This document shows, one piece after another, positions 34,328 through 43,360 of a stretch of 64,000 nt of DNA. The stretch covers positions 35,982-99,981 of the forward strand of contig NZ_JAANYN010000015.1 of the NCBI RefSeq assembly GCF_011290685.1, in the 5' to 3' direction. Below the pieces are notes generated by a model. It had not been told where the DNA came from. It ran no database searches and saw nothing but the letters and a program-made list of their open reading frames with translations. How positions within the stretch are numbered: position 1 is the first letter of the stretch; every line of letters starts with the position of its first letter. A program made the translations under genes and the position numbers. This stretch comes from Cyclobacterium plantarum (GTDB lineage Bacteria; Bacteroidota; Bacteroidia; Cytophagales; Cyclobacteriaceae).

Positions 34328-37300
34328 TTAAGCCTCAACAGGAATGTTCTCCCGTGATTTTCTAGCGGTTTTTTCATGCAAATATTGGAAAACCAAATAA
34401 AGCGTTGGGATAATGAAAATCCCTAGAATTACGCCGAAAAGCATTCCGCCTGCCGCTCCGATACTCACTGATTTATTGCCCTGTGCAGAGGCCCCAACGG
34501 TCCGCATTAAGGGTATTAGGCCGGCTATAAAGGCAAAGGAAGTCATGATGATGGGCCGGATACGTAAGCGGGAAGCCTCAATTGCCGCATTAAAAATACT
34601 CATGCCTTGCCGTCGTTTCTGGGAAGCAAATTCAACGATCAGTATGGCGTTTTTAGCTAGCAAGCCTATCAACATGATAATACTTACCTGAACATAAATA
34701 TTGTTGTCAATACCGGCTAGGTTAATAGCGACAAAAACGCCAAGAAGTCCGCAGGGAATCGATAGCAATACAGCAAATGGCAATAGGTAACTTTCGTACT
34801 GTGCCGCTAAGAGGAAGAATACAAATACAATACTTAAGATGAAAATAATGGCTGTTTGGAAACCTGATTCTTTTTCTTCCAGACTCATACCCGTCCACTC
34901 ATAACTATAGTTTATGGGTAATTCAGCAGCGACCGCTTCAATGGCATTCATGGCGTCACCTGTACTGTAACCGTCTGCCGGGGTAGCATTGACTGTAATC
35001 GAATTAAACAGGTTGTAGCGGTTTACGATTTCCGGACCGACAACCTCTTCAAGTGACACGATTGTGTTTACCGGAACCATTTCCCCTGTTTTACTCCGTA
35101 CGAAAATAGCGTCAAGTGATTTCTTTTCCGTACGATAGGGGATATCTGCTTGAACAAATATTCGGTACTGCCTTCCAAACCGGTTAAAATCTCCCGTTTG
35201 CAATCTCCCAAAATAAGCTTGGATCGATCTCATCATATCTTGTACACTGACGCCCATATTTTTTGCCTTCACGTAATCAATGTTCATCTGGTACTGTGGG
35301 AAATTAGCATTGAAGGTGGTAAATGCTTTCTCGATTTCAGGACGATCGTTGACGGTGGCGATAAATTCATCTGCTACCTGATTAAAATCGGTGAAACTTT
35401 CTCCAACCCTATCTTGAAGGATCATTTCCAATCCGGAAAATTCTCCAAAACCCTGAACCGTTGGCCTGGCAAATACATTGATTTCAGCCTCAGGAATATG
35501 AGACAGGTCATTTATTAGTTCCGTTATCAACAAATTGATGTCCTGGGTTTCACCGCGTTTATCAATTGGGTGGAGATTGATGTATCCCATACCAAATGAT
35601 GGGCTCGGGGCGTTTTCCATAACATTGAATCCCGAAATGCTATTGACACTTCTGACGGCAGGATGATTTCTAAGGATAGAGTCCACCTGGTTCATGGGAC
35701 CGGATGTCCTGTGTAAGGAGGAACCCGGAGGCATGGTGAGCGAATACGTAAGAAAGCTGTCGTCCTCAGCCGGAATAAACGCCCCGGGTGTACTTCTGAA
35801 CATAATAACTGTCAGCGCTAATAGCAGCACAAGTGCACCAATAGGTATCCATTTCTTTTTGAGTAGGTAAGTAACCGAGCGTACATATTTGTTGGTAAAT
35901 GCTTCAAATCCCGATTCAAAGGATGTAAATACCCTATGTTTTAACCTTCCCATTTTACTGGCCGATTGATCATCAAACGGCTTTGCAGGCTTTAAAAGTA
36001 AAGCACATAGTACAGGACTCAAGGTAAGGGCATTCACCGCTGAAATAAGAATGGCAAAAATCAAGGTATATGCGAACTGCCGGTAAAAAAGTCCCACAGG
36101 GCCCTCCATAAAACCCACTGGAACAAAAACCGCTGCCATTACTATAGTAATCGAAATGATGGCTGTGGAAATCTCTTTCATCGCTTCCACCGTAGCTTTC
36201 TTCGCCGGCATTTTACCATGGGTTAATTTATGGTGTACCGCCTCTACTACCACAATAGCATCATCCACTACAATCCCGATAGCCAATACCAAAGCAAACA
36301 TCGTCAGCACATTAATAGAGAACCCCAATAATTGCAAAAAGAAGAACGTACCTATCAATGATACCGGAATGGCAATCGCCGGAATTATGGTAGACCTAAA
36401 GTCCTGGAGAAAAATAAAAACGACGATAAATACCAGGATACATGCTTCCAATATCGTATGCACCACCTGATCGATTGATTCATCGATCTGATTTCGCACT
36501 GAGTAGGATATGTCGTAAGTGATTCCTTCTGGAAAATTCCTGGAAATCCGCTCCATCACTTCGCGGATATCCTGATCGATTTGCTTTGCGTTGGAATCAC
36601 TGGTTTGGGTAATATTGATCGTTGCTGCAGGTTTCCCATCGACCGTATTGTCGCTACCCAGATTAGATGCACCAAGTTCAACCCTCGCAATATCTCTGAG
36701 GTATAGGATAGATCCGTCTTTATTCGATTTAATAACAATATTTTCGTATTCTTCCGGCGTGCTAAATCTTCCCTTGTGTTTAATGATGGTTTCAAAAATC
36801 TCCTCTGAAGTTTCTCCAAAGCGTCCTGGTGCTGCTTCAAAATTCTGATCGTTAATTTGATTGGTTACATCTTGTGGTACGAGGCCGTATAGCGCTAATT
36901 TCTCCGGATTTAGCCAAACCCGCATCGAATAGGTTCTTCTTCCGACGAAAGAAGCCTGTGCGACTCCCTCCACCCGCAGCAATTCACGCTTAACATTGAT
37001 TCTGGAATAGGCCTGGATAAAAGTTTCATCATAAGGAGAGTCCTCACTTTCAGCAACAATGTTGATCGTCATAATATTGCCACTAAGCCGCTTTACTACT
37101 GAAATACCTTCCTGAATCACCTCAGGAGGAAGTTCCCCAATTTCTCTTGATATACTGTTTTGAACGTTGACCGCAGCGATATCCGGATCAGTACCAGGTT
37201 CAAAAAATATATTGATGCTACCTCTGCCCGAATTCGTCGCTTTCGAACGAATATAAGTCATATTTTCTACCCCATTTATGGCCTCTTCCAATGGTAGGAG

Positions 37301-37483
37301 TACCGATTTGGCTACGGTTTCAGCATTGCCACCAGGATAACTTACCCTTACATTGACACTAGGAGGTGCAATGTCCGGAAAGCGGGTTACGGGAAGACGC
37401 ATAAGGCTGATCAATCCTGCAATGACAATCAGAATAGATATGACAGAGGCAAATACAGGCCTGTCGATTATTTTTTTAATCAT
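34328..37483 (-). CDS. RND efflux pump, HAE1/AcrB type
   Basis: A 1051 aa inner-membrane proton-driven exporter. It has the family start (IIDRPVFASVISILIVIAGLISL), the proton-relay acidic pair in GIVVDDAIVVVEAV on TM4, PVGFMEGPVGLFYRQFAYTL, and the second-half repeat with LLGVFVAINLAGIDN and LIGLLAKNAILIVEFA. The length is that of hydrophobe/amphiphile pumps, not of CusA metal pumps. It sits between the adaptor (48 bases upstream) and the outer-membrane factor. Substrates are probably drugs, detergents or membrane-toxic metabolites. Confidence 0.95.
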   Translation of the reverse strand: MIKKIIDRPVFASVISILIVIAGLISLMRLPVTRFPDIAPPSVNVRVSYPGGNAETVAKSVLLPLEEAINGVENMTYIRSKATNSGRGSINIFFEPGTDPDIAAVNVQNSISREIGELPPEVIQEGISVVKRLSGNIMTINIVAESEDSPYDETFIQAYSRINVKRELLRVEGVAQASFVGRRTYSMRVWLNPEKLALYGLVPQDVTNQINDQNFEAAPGRFGETSEEIFETIIKHKGRFSTPEEYENIVIKSNKDGSILYLRDIARVELGASNLGSDNTVDGKPAATINITQTSDSNAKQIDQDIREVMERISRNFPEGITYDISYSVRNQIDESIDQVVHTILEACILVFIVVFIFLQDFRSTIIPAIAIPVSLIGTFFFLQLLGFSINVLTMFALVLAIGIVVDDAIVVVEAVHHKLTHGKMPAKKATVEAMKEISTAIISITIVMAAVFVPVGFMEGPVGLFYRQFAYTLIFAILISAVNALTLSPVLCALLLKPAKPFDDQSASKMGRLKHRVFTSFESGFEAFTNKYVRSVTYLLKKKWIPIGALVLLLALTVIMFRSTPGAFIPAEDDSFLTYSLTMPPGSSLHRTSGPMNQVDSILRNHPAVRSVNSISGFNVMENAPSPSFGMGYINLHPIDKRGETQDINLLITELINDLSHIPEAEINVFARPTVQGFGEFSGLEMILQDRVGESFTDFNQVADEFIATVNDRPEIEKAFTTFNANFPQYQMNIDYVKAKNMGVSVQDMMRSIQAYFGRLQTGDFNRFGRQYRIFVQADIPYRTEKKSLDAIFVRSKTGEMVPVNTIVSLEEVVGPEIVNRYNLFNSITVNATPADGYSTGDAMNAIEAVAAELPINYSYEWTGMSLEEKESGFQTAIIFILSIVFVFFLLAAQYESYLLPFAVLLSIPCGLLGVFVAINLAGIDNNIYVQVSIIMLIGLLAKNAILIVEFASQKRRQGMSIFNAAIEASRLRIRPIIMTSFAFIAGLIPLMRTVGASAQGNKSVSIGAAGGMLFGVILGIFIIPTLYLVFQYLHEKTARKSRENIPVEA

Positions 37484-37531
37484 ACATCTTTAAATTGAAA
37501 TAAATTACACTAGCTAATTCGGATTGCTTGC

Positions 37532-38701
37532 TTATGGGCGGCTAGTTTGTTGATAGGGTTCCACTTTCATCCCATCTTTAACTTTGTGAACACCTGATTC
37601 AATGATGGTTTCCCCTTCAGAAATATTATTGTTTTTTATGATAAAATTTCCGCCGGCTTTGCCATTGATCTGGACCTCTTTTCTTTCCGCTGTGCTGTCT
37701 GCGCTCAGTGTAAATACGAAATTTTTGTCCTGCACCTTGGTGATGGATTTTTGGGGCACCATCAACACATCAGGGTGGATCTGTTCCAAAATAATTTTGC
37801 CGGTGTTTCCGCTTCTTAGCAATTTGTTTGGGTTATCAAACTTTGCCCTAAGGGTAATTGCACCGGTGGTCCGATCGATTTGACCGGCATCAGCATCGAT
37901 TACCCCTTCTTCCGAATAAACGGTACCGTCCGCCAGGATTAACTTTACATGCGGGTTAAGCCGCCGTGCAGTAGAATCTTCCTTCATTTTTTTGTAAAAC
38001 AAATAATTAGATTCACTCATGGCAAAATACACGTATATTTGACTTATATCTGATAGTGTGGTTACGGGCTCATCATCTCCTTTTGCTACCAAATTTCCCA
38101 CACGTTTAGGAATCAAGCCAATGTACCCACTAACCGGTGCCTTTATCTGGGTGAACTGTACGTCTATCTGGCTGGTTGCTTTCAGCGCTTCGGCCTGAGC
38201 AAGCGATGCCTTAGCTACCTCGTAGTTCGATTCAGCAGTTTTCATTTGTACTTCTGAAATCACTTCATGGTCTATCAGAGGCTGGAGTCTTTCCAATTCT
38301 ATTCTTGCATTTTCAAGTTTTGCTTTCTCAACTTCTACAGCAGCCTGTGCATTTTTAAGCCGCTCCTGATACGGTAGGGAATTGATACTGAATAATAATT
38401 GTCCTTTTTCTACAAAGTCTCCCTCGTCAACGTGGATTTCATCCAGTAACCCCTCAACCTGGGGACGAATCTCAACATTTACCTTGCCCTCAATAGCTCC
38501 CAGGTACTCAAATGTAGTCACCGCAGAATCCCTTTTTACCGTGGTCACCGGCAATGATAGTGTCTCCACTTTTACCTGTTCTCCTTTGCTGTCGCATGAA
38601 TAATTAACCAAAGAACCTATTATAAATATTGGTACTAGCAATAGATTATAATTAATACTTGAATTTTTTAGTCTCATTTTTAAATAAAATTTTATCCTCA
38701 T
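37532..38701 (-). CDS. RND efflux periplasmic adaptor (membrane fusion protein)
   Basis: A 389 aa lipoprotein (lipobox ending in NYSC about residue 35) with an MFP layout: lipoyl half-domains EIRPQVEGLLDEIHVDEGDFVEKGQLLF and KAPVSGYIG, a coiled hairpin (NAQAAVEVEKAKLENARIELERLQ), a beta-barrel and a membrane-proximal domain with VPQKSITKVQ. It links the pump to the outer-membrane duct. An ATG at 38677 is an alternative start that still leaves the lipoprotein signal. First gene of the operon; no TetR or MarR regulator lies directly upstream. Confidence 0.92.
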   Translation of the reverse strand: MRIKFYLKMRLKNSSINYNLLLVPIFIIGSLVNYSCDSKGEQVKVETLSLPVTTVKRDSAVTTFEYLGAIEGKVNVEIRPQVEGLLDEIHVDEGDFVEKGQLLFSINSLPYQERLKNAQAAVEVEKAKLENARIELERLQPLIDHEVISEVQMKTAESNYEVAKASLAQAEALKATSQIDVQFTQIKAPVSGYIGLIPKRVGNLVAKGDDEPVTTLSDISQIYVYFAMSESNYLFYKKMKEDSTARRLNPHVKLILADGTVYSEEGVIDADAGQIDRTTGAITLRAKFDNPNKLLRSGNTGKIILEQIHPDVLMVPQKSITKVQDKNFVFTLSADSTAERKEVQINGKAGGNFIIKNNNISEGETIIESGVHKVKDGMKVEPYQQTSRP

Positions 38702-39102
38702 TCCAGCCCTATTGAATTGTTTTTGGCTGATAAGACGGGTATGATTGCTAAAATATCAAAAAGCATTCCAATAATTTTTTGATGAATGGATTAATAGATG
38801 TTTTGGGTGGTAAAAAAATTGCTACTTGTAATAATAGGAGTCTAAGAAAATCTCTTTTGATAGTATAATTACTATGCAATTTGTTTCTTTCTGGATTTTG
38901 CAAGATGGGTACTGACAAATAACTTTTTGTCTTATAAATTCTTAAAAATGAATAATTTGATGAGGGTTCGCAATAACCCTTATCAAATTATTCATTTCCA
39001 TATTCCAGCAATTGAATTTGTTTTTTTGAAAAAATAATTTGTGGTGTGAGATTGGACTTGTTATCACTTCCTTCCCCAAAAAAAATGTGAAAAAAATCTC
39101 AA
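38702..39102. other. 400-base intergenic region with a 23-bp hairpin
   Basis: Between the arginine decarboxylase stop and the RND operon start. Its main content is the long inverted repeat at 38946-38997. The rest is AT-rich, with no gene and presumably the efflux operon promoter. Confidence 0.55.
38946..38997 (-). terminator. Long near-perfect inverted repeat, possible terminator of the decarboxylase gene
   Basis: 38946-38968 pairs with 38975-38997: 23 pairs with one G-T, around a 6-base loop. It lies about 105 bases beyond the decarboxylase stop; read on the minus strand it ends in a short T5 tail, as a terminator would. The stem is much longer and more AT-rich than the other terminators of the window, so it may also serve as a bidirectional insulator or protein-binding site in front of the efflux operon. 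Confidence 0.5.
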
Positions 39103-40491
39103 TCAATACCCTAAGGTTTTCATCATGCTGCTGCTTTCCTGCTCAGGGGCAAACATCCAATGCTTAATACTCCCATCACTTTTCCGATCAATAATTATAT
39201 GTTTGGGAGCAGGAATGAGGCAGTGTTGGATCCCCCCATATCCTCCCAGAGATTCCTGATAGGCACCTGTATGGAAAAAGCCAATGTATTGGGTGTTGCC
39301 TTTCTCTAATTTGGGAAGGTATATATTGAATTGATGGGCTTCGGAATTGTAATAGTCCATGCTGTCGCAAGTCAGGCCGCCCAAAGAAATATTGTGGTAT
39401 TCCTTGTCCCAGTTGTTGACGGCCAACATGATGTATTTCTGGTTTAAACCCCAGCTATCCGGCAGCTGGGTGATAAATGACCCATCTATCATGTACCACA
39501 ATTCCTTGTCATTTTGAAGTTTTTCATCAAGTATGGAATAGATCACCGCACCACTTTCGCCTACGGTATAACTTCCGAATTCGGTAAAGATATTGGGCTC
39601 TATGGTGTTGTTTTTGGCACACATCCACTTGATATTCTTAATGATCTGATCTGCCATGTACTGGTAATCATAATCAAAAAATACATTAGTTTTAATGGGC
39701 CAGCCACCACCCACATCCATCGTGTCCAATTCAGGAGCGACTTTTTTCAATTCCACATATTTCTGGATGAACCGAGTCAGTTCCGACCAATAATATGCTG
39801 TATCCCTTATTCCGGAATTGATAAAAAAATGGAGCATCTTTAGACTTACATTGGGATTGTCTTTTATTTTTTCCTCATATAATTTGATGATATCATGGTA
39901 CCGGACCCCAAGTCTGGAGGTATAAAAGCCAAATTTGGGTTCTTCATCCGCAGCAATCCGGATACCTACCTTAAAAGGTACCTTTACATGCTCCAGATAA
40001 TAATCGATCTCAGTAAGGTTGTCCAGCACAGGAATGCAATTGGTAAAACCCTCATTGAGTAATTCGGAAACATATTGTTTATAAAGTTCCCGTTTGAATC
40101 CATTACAAACGATGAAGGTGTCTTTGGTAATTTTTCCGTTTTTGAACAGGTTTTTTACCAGGGGGATGTCAAAAGTAGAACTGGTTTCAATATGAGCCCC
40201 ATTTTTCAAAGCCTCATCCATCACAAAGCTGAAGTGAGAGGATTTGGTACAATAACAATAGGTATAGCTGCCCTTATAGTCATGTGTTTGCATGGCATTG
40301 CCAAAGTAGGTTTTGGCATTTTGGATATTTTCGGAAATCTTGGGCAGGTAGGTCAGTTTCAAGGGTGTCCCATACTCCTTGATAATTTCCATTAGATTTA
40401 CCCCATTAAAATGCAGCTGGTTGTTGTTTACATTAAATTCTTTGGTTGGAAAATCAAAAGTTTGCTGGATAAGGTCGATATAATTGTTCAT
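39103..40491 (-). CDS. speA: Arginine decarboxylase-like fold-type III PLP enzyme
   Basis: A 462 aa PLP enzyme of the alanine-racemase-like barrel decarboxylase superfamily. The Lys of the Schiff base is likely in YCTKSSHFSFV; MLHFFINSG, DVGGGWP, FTEFGSYTVGESG, the Gly-rich phosphate site and the C-terminal FHTGAYQESLGGYGG with Cys-containing HCLIP segment follow. The length and this Bacteroidota form fit the short arginine decarboxylases rather than the 630 aa E. coli SpeA. It would make agmatine for polyamine synthesis. The ATG at 40491 is used in preference to a TTG at 40506. Diaminopimelate or ornithine specificity cannot be fully ruled out. Confidence 0.82.
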   Translation of the reverse strand: MNNYIDLIQQTFDFPTKEFNVNNNQLHFNGVNLMEIIKEYGTPLKLTYLPKISENIQNAKTYFGNAMQTHDYKGSYTYCYCTKSSHFSFVMDEALKNGAHIETSSTFDIPLVKNLFKNGKITKDTFIVCNGFKRELYKQYVSELLNEGFTNCIPVLDNLTEIDYYLEHVKVPFKVGIRIAADEEPKFGFYTSRLGVRYHDIIKLYEEKIKDNPNVSLKMLHFFINSGIRDTAYYWSELTRFIQKYVELKKVAPELDTMDVGGGWPIKTNVFFDYDYQYMADQIIKNIKWMCAKNNTIEPNIFTEFGSYTVGESGAVIYSILDEKLQNDKELWYMIDGSFITQLPDSWGLNQKYIMLAVNNWDKEYHNISLGGLTCDSMDYYNSEAHQFNIYLPKLEKGNTQYIGFFHTGAYQESLGGYGGIQHCLIPAPKHIIIDRKSDGSIKHWMFAPEQESSSMMKTLGY

Positions 40492-40593
40492 AATTTGCGC
40501 TTGCAATTGCTATTTGGTCTATAGAAGATCCAAAAATTGCACCAAAATCTGACTAATCAAACCATTTTTTGTGGAAAAAATGGATCAAAATCT

Positions 40594-40995
40594 TTAGCCC
40601 AAACTTTTGAAAAGCATTTTATTTTCCTTGTCTTGCCTGATTTTCGTCTTTAAAAGTTTACCAAGGGCTTTTCTGAATAGCATCTCTTTGTTCAGGGTTT
40701 CGTAGATGTATTTCAAGAATGCCGTAATTTCTTTTTTCGCAGTTGACTTGTAATAAAACGTGAAATTTTTATGGGAATGGTTATTGGTCAGAAATGCAGC
40801 CGGGCTTTTGTACAATTCGGCTAATCCCCTCAATAAGCCATAAAGCGAAGCCCATTTTTCTGATAATTCAAAAGAAATGGCTTCATACCCATCCGGGTTT
40901 TCGGACATTGACGAAAGCAAGCGTATTCCGAATTGATCAAAATTCACTTCTTTAAGATAACCTTTTTCAATTTTAATTTCCTTTTCCGCTACCAT
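40594..40995 (-). CDS. Conserved-looking small protein of unknown function
   Basis: A 133 aa soluble protein with no signal peptide. It is rich in Lys, Glu and aromatic residues and ends in a basic tail (KALGKLLKTKIRQDKENK). Predicted alternating strand and helix segments, with FELSEKWASLYGLLRGLAELY as a likely helix. I do not recognise a family. It lies about 100 bases upstream of the decarboxylase on the same strand but a shared role is not evident. Confidence 0.6.
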   Translation of the reverse strand: MVAEKEIKIEKGYLKEVNFDQFGIRLLSSMSENPDGYEAISFELSEKWASLYGLLRGLAELYKSPAAFLTNNHSHKNFTFYYKSTAKKEITAFLKYIYETLNKEMLFRKALGKLLKTKIRQDKENKMLFKSLG

Positions 40996-41242
40996 CTTCT
41001 TTTTGACTTTACAGTCTCATTTATTTACACTTACTTATACCCAATTGCGGACAAAAAGTTTTGATTTTGAAAAAAATATGGCTCGTTTCAAATCCAATGC
41101 AGCATCTTTTTTTAGTCCGCTGAAAAGTTCATTGTTTTCAACTTGATATTTAGGATATACTTAACTTAAAACCTGAACATTCGTTACTCATTGGTATTGA
41201 GTTGGTATTCATTTTCTACATTAGAATAGTATTGCCCACTCG
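40996..41242. other. Intergenic region
   Basis: AT-rich 250 bases between two minus-strand genes. I see no hairpin with a T-tract and no repeat. Confidence 0.35.
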
Positions 41243-43318
41243 TTACTTTTGAATAGGTATTTCAATAAAGAAAGTAGTGCCTTTGTTTTCTTCACTTTCA
41301 AACCAAATATTTCCTCCGTGGGCAGTGATGATTTGTTTGGATATTGCCAGGCCCATGCCAAAAGGTTTCTCTCCTTCTGTTCCATGTCTTTTTCCTTCGG
41401 TGTACCATTCAAATACCTTGTTCTTTATTTCTTCTGGAATGCCAATACCCTCATCTTTTATTAAAATGAATATTTTTTCGAATTTTTCCCGCATGCTGAT
41501 CCGGATGGATTTCCCTTTTGGACTGAACTTGATCGCATTGGCAATCAGGTTGCTGATTACCCTCCATAGTTTCTCCCGGCTTACGGAGGCTGTCACTGGT
41601 GTGGTTTCCAGTAGTATTTTTTGGTCTTTTTCCCGGGCTTTGTGTTGCAAAAGTTCCACACAATAATTCAACAGCCGATCTATTTCTACCGGTTCTTTTG
41701 TAAGAGCAGCCGAATTTTTGTTGGATTGCATCATTTCGGATACCAGGTTAAGCGAATTATTGCAGGAGGTTTTAATGTGTTCCAGCAAAACCCTGTTCTC
41801 ACCTGTAATCTGCTCATCCGATAAGAGTATATCAGACATCATGACCATGCTGCTGATCGGGTTTCTCAAATCATGAGCTACCATGTACATGATTTTGGTG
41901 TTTTCCGCTTGACTTTGTTCCAGTGCCCCAAGTGTTTCCTGAAGTTCTATATTCTGCTGGCTGATTACCCTGTTAATATTTTTGGACCGGTTGAGACCTC
42001 TCCAGGCCAATCCTAAAAAGACAACCAACAATACCGTAAATCCCACTGCAGCACCCAAATAAATATTTTTGATATGGTTGTCTCGGTTTACAATAGAGAG
42101 TTGATACTGTTGGGCTGCATTTTCATAGGATTCCTCCATGTCCACCAGCCGAAGTTCTTCATCCACTTTTTCGATGGAATCCCTCAAAGAATAGTAGTCT
42201 TTTAAATAATGGTAAGCCCTGTCAGATGCTCCGGATTTTCGGTAATATTCCCCCTTTACCCTGTTCAATTGGATAAGGGTGTTAATATAGCCGCGGTTTT
42301 TGACCTCAGCCTCGGTAAGTTCTTCATCCAATTGATCCAAATAGGTCCGGGCTTCATTCAGTCGGCTCTGACGAATCAAAAGATCGATCAATTTTACCTT
42401 GGATGTTTGCGCATCCCTTCTGTCATATTCAGGTCTGGAATTGATAGCAATGCTTCTCTTAAGAAACTTTTCGGCTTCTTTATCTTGTCCTAATTTAGCC
42501 AGTGCGCCACCAAGATTTCCAAAATAGACACCTTTTGCCAGACTGATAAAGTGTTTTTCTCCGGGATACTTCTTTTCAGCATTTTCAAGAAAATTGATCC
42601 CCTTTTGGTAATGGACAACGGCACTATCCAGCAAACCCATTTTCTCAAAACTCAGCGCAAGAGTATTGCGGTACATCTGCGGAAAATAGAGATTTTGGTC
42701 CAGCATCCCATTTCCCCAGCAATCTTCATTTTCCCGGATTGCCTGTCTGAAGTACGGAAGGCTCTCCTCAAATTTATTTTGCTGGTACCGGAAAAGTCCC
42801 ATTTGATAGGTGAGGTTGCTGATAAGGCAATTGCTTAAATTCTGAGCGGCAAACTTTCTGCCCTCAAAATAGCTTTCAAAGGCACTGTTAAATTGTTTTT
42901 TGGCTTTATACCAGTCTCCTTCTAAAAATTTTGTCTGAGCATATTCTTTTTCATATATATGCCTGCTGTCTTCCAAAAGCCAAAACATGCTGTCCAAATA
43001 TTCCCTGGACTTGTCCAGGTCAATGTCATAGGTGAGGTAAATTTTGCTCAAAAAATTGTATTTTTCCCATAAATCCAGCGTGCCTTTATCTTCTATATGT
43101 CGGTAGGCACTGTCTAGAAAATTTAAGGAATTTCTGAATTGCCCACTATTTAGCAGGTTACTTGATTTGTCCAGGATTTGTGAAGTTTTAGGGGATAAGG
43201 CTTGGTATGATTTTTCCTTCTCCGCACAACCCACAAAAACCATCAGAAATGCAACTGCTATACAGCCTTGAAATAAGTTATTACAGCCAAAAAATGAAAG
43301 CCGGGAAAATTCTTGCAT
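41243..43318 (-). CDS. TPR-containing sensor histidine kinase
   Basis: A 691 aa exported-sensor kinase. A hydrophobic N-terminus (LFQGCIAVAFLMVFVGC) leads to a periplasmic domain with at least five TPR repeats (residues about 60-390, e.g. LAKLGQDKEAEKFLKRSI). One transmembrane helix near 420-445 (AAVGFTVLLVVFLGLAW) is followed by a coiled coil and HisKA (VAHDLRNPISSM, His near residue 482) plus HATPase (NLIANAIKFSPKG, DEGIGIP, FGMGLAIS). No response regulator is attached or adjacent. It follows a DUF5916 gene by 42 bases and is probably co-transcribed with it. Confidence 0.92.
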   Translation of the reverse strand: MQEFSRLSFFGCNNLFQGCIAVAFLMVFVGCAEKEKSYQALSPKTSQILDKSSNLLNSGQFRNSLNFLDSAYRHIEDKGTLDLWEKYNFLSKIYLTYDIDLDKSREYLDSMFWLLEDSRHIYEKEYAQTKFLEGDWYKAKKQFNSAFESYFEGRKFAAQNLSNCLISNLTYQMGLFRYQQNKFEESLPYFRQAIRENEDCWGNGMLDQNLYFPQMYRNTLALSFEKMGLLDSAVVHYQKGINFLENAEKKYPGEKHFISLAKGVYFGNLGGALAKLGQDKEAEKFLKRSIAINSRPEYDRRDAQTSKVKLIDLLIRQSRLNEARTYLDQLDEELTEAEVKNRGYINTLIQLNRVKGEYYRKSGASDRAYHYLKDYYSLRDSIEKVDEELRLVDMEESYENAAQQYQLSIVNRDNHIKNIYLGAAVGFTVLLVVFLGLAWRGLNRSKNINRVISQQNIELQETLGALEQSQAENTKIMYMVAHDLRNPISSMVMMSDILLSDEQITGENRVLLEHIKTSCNNSLNLVSEMMQSNKNSAALTKEPVEIDRLLNYCVELLQHKAREKDQKILLETTPVTASVSREKLWRVISNLIANAIKFSPKGKSIRISMREKFEKIFILIKDEGIGIPEEIKNKVFEWYTEGKRHGTEGEKPFGMGLAISKQIITAHGGNIWFESEENKGTTFFIEIPIQK

Positions 43319-43360
43319 ATGTTTTCAAAATAATCTAAAAAATGTTGGAAAGCCTAATTT

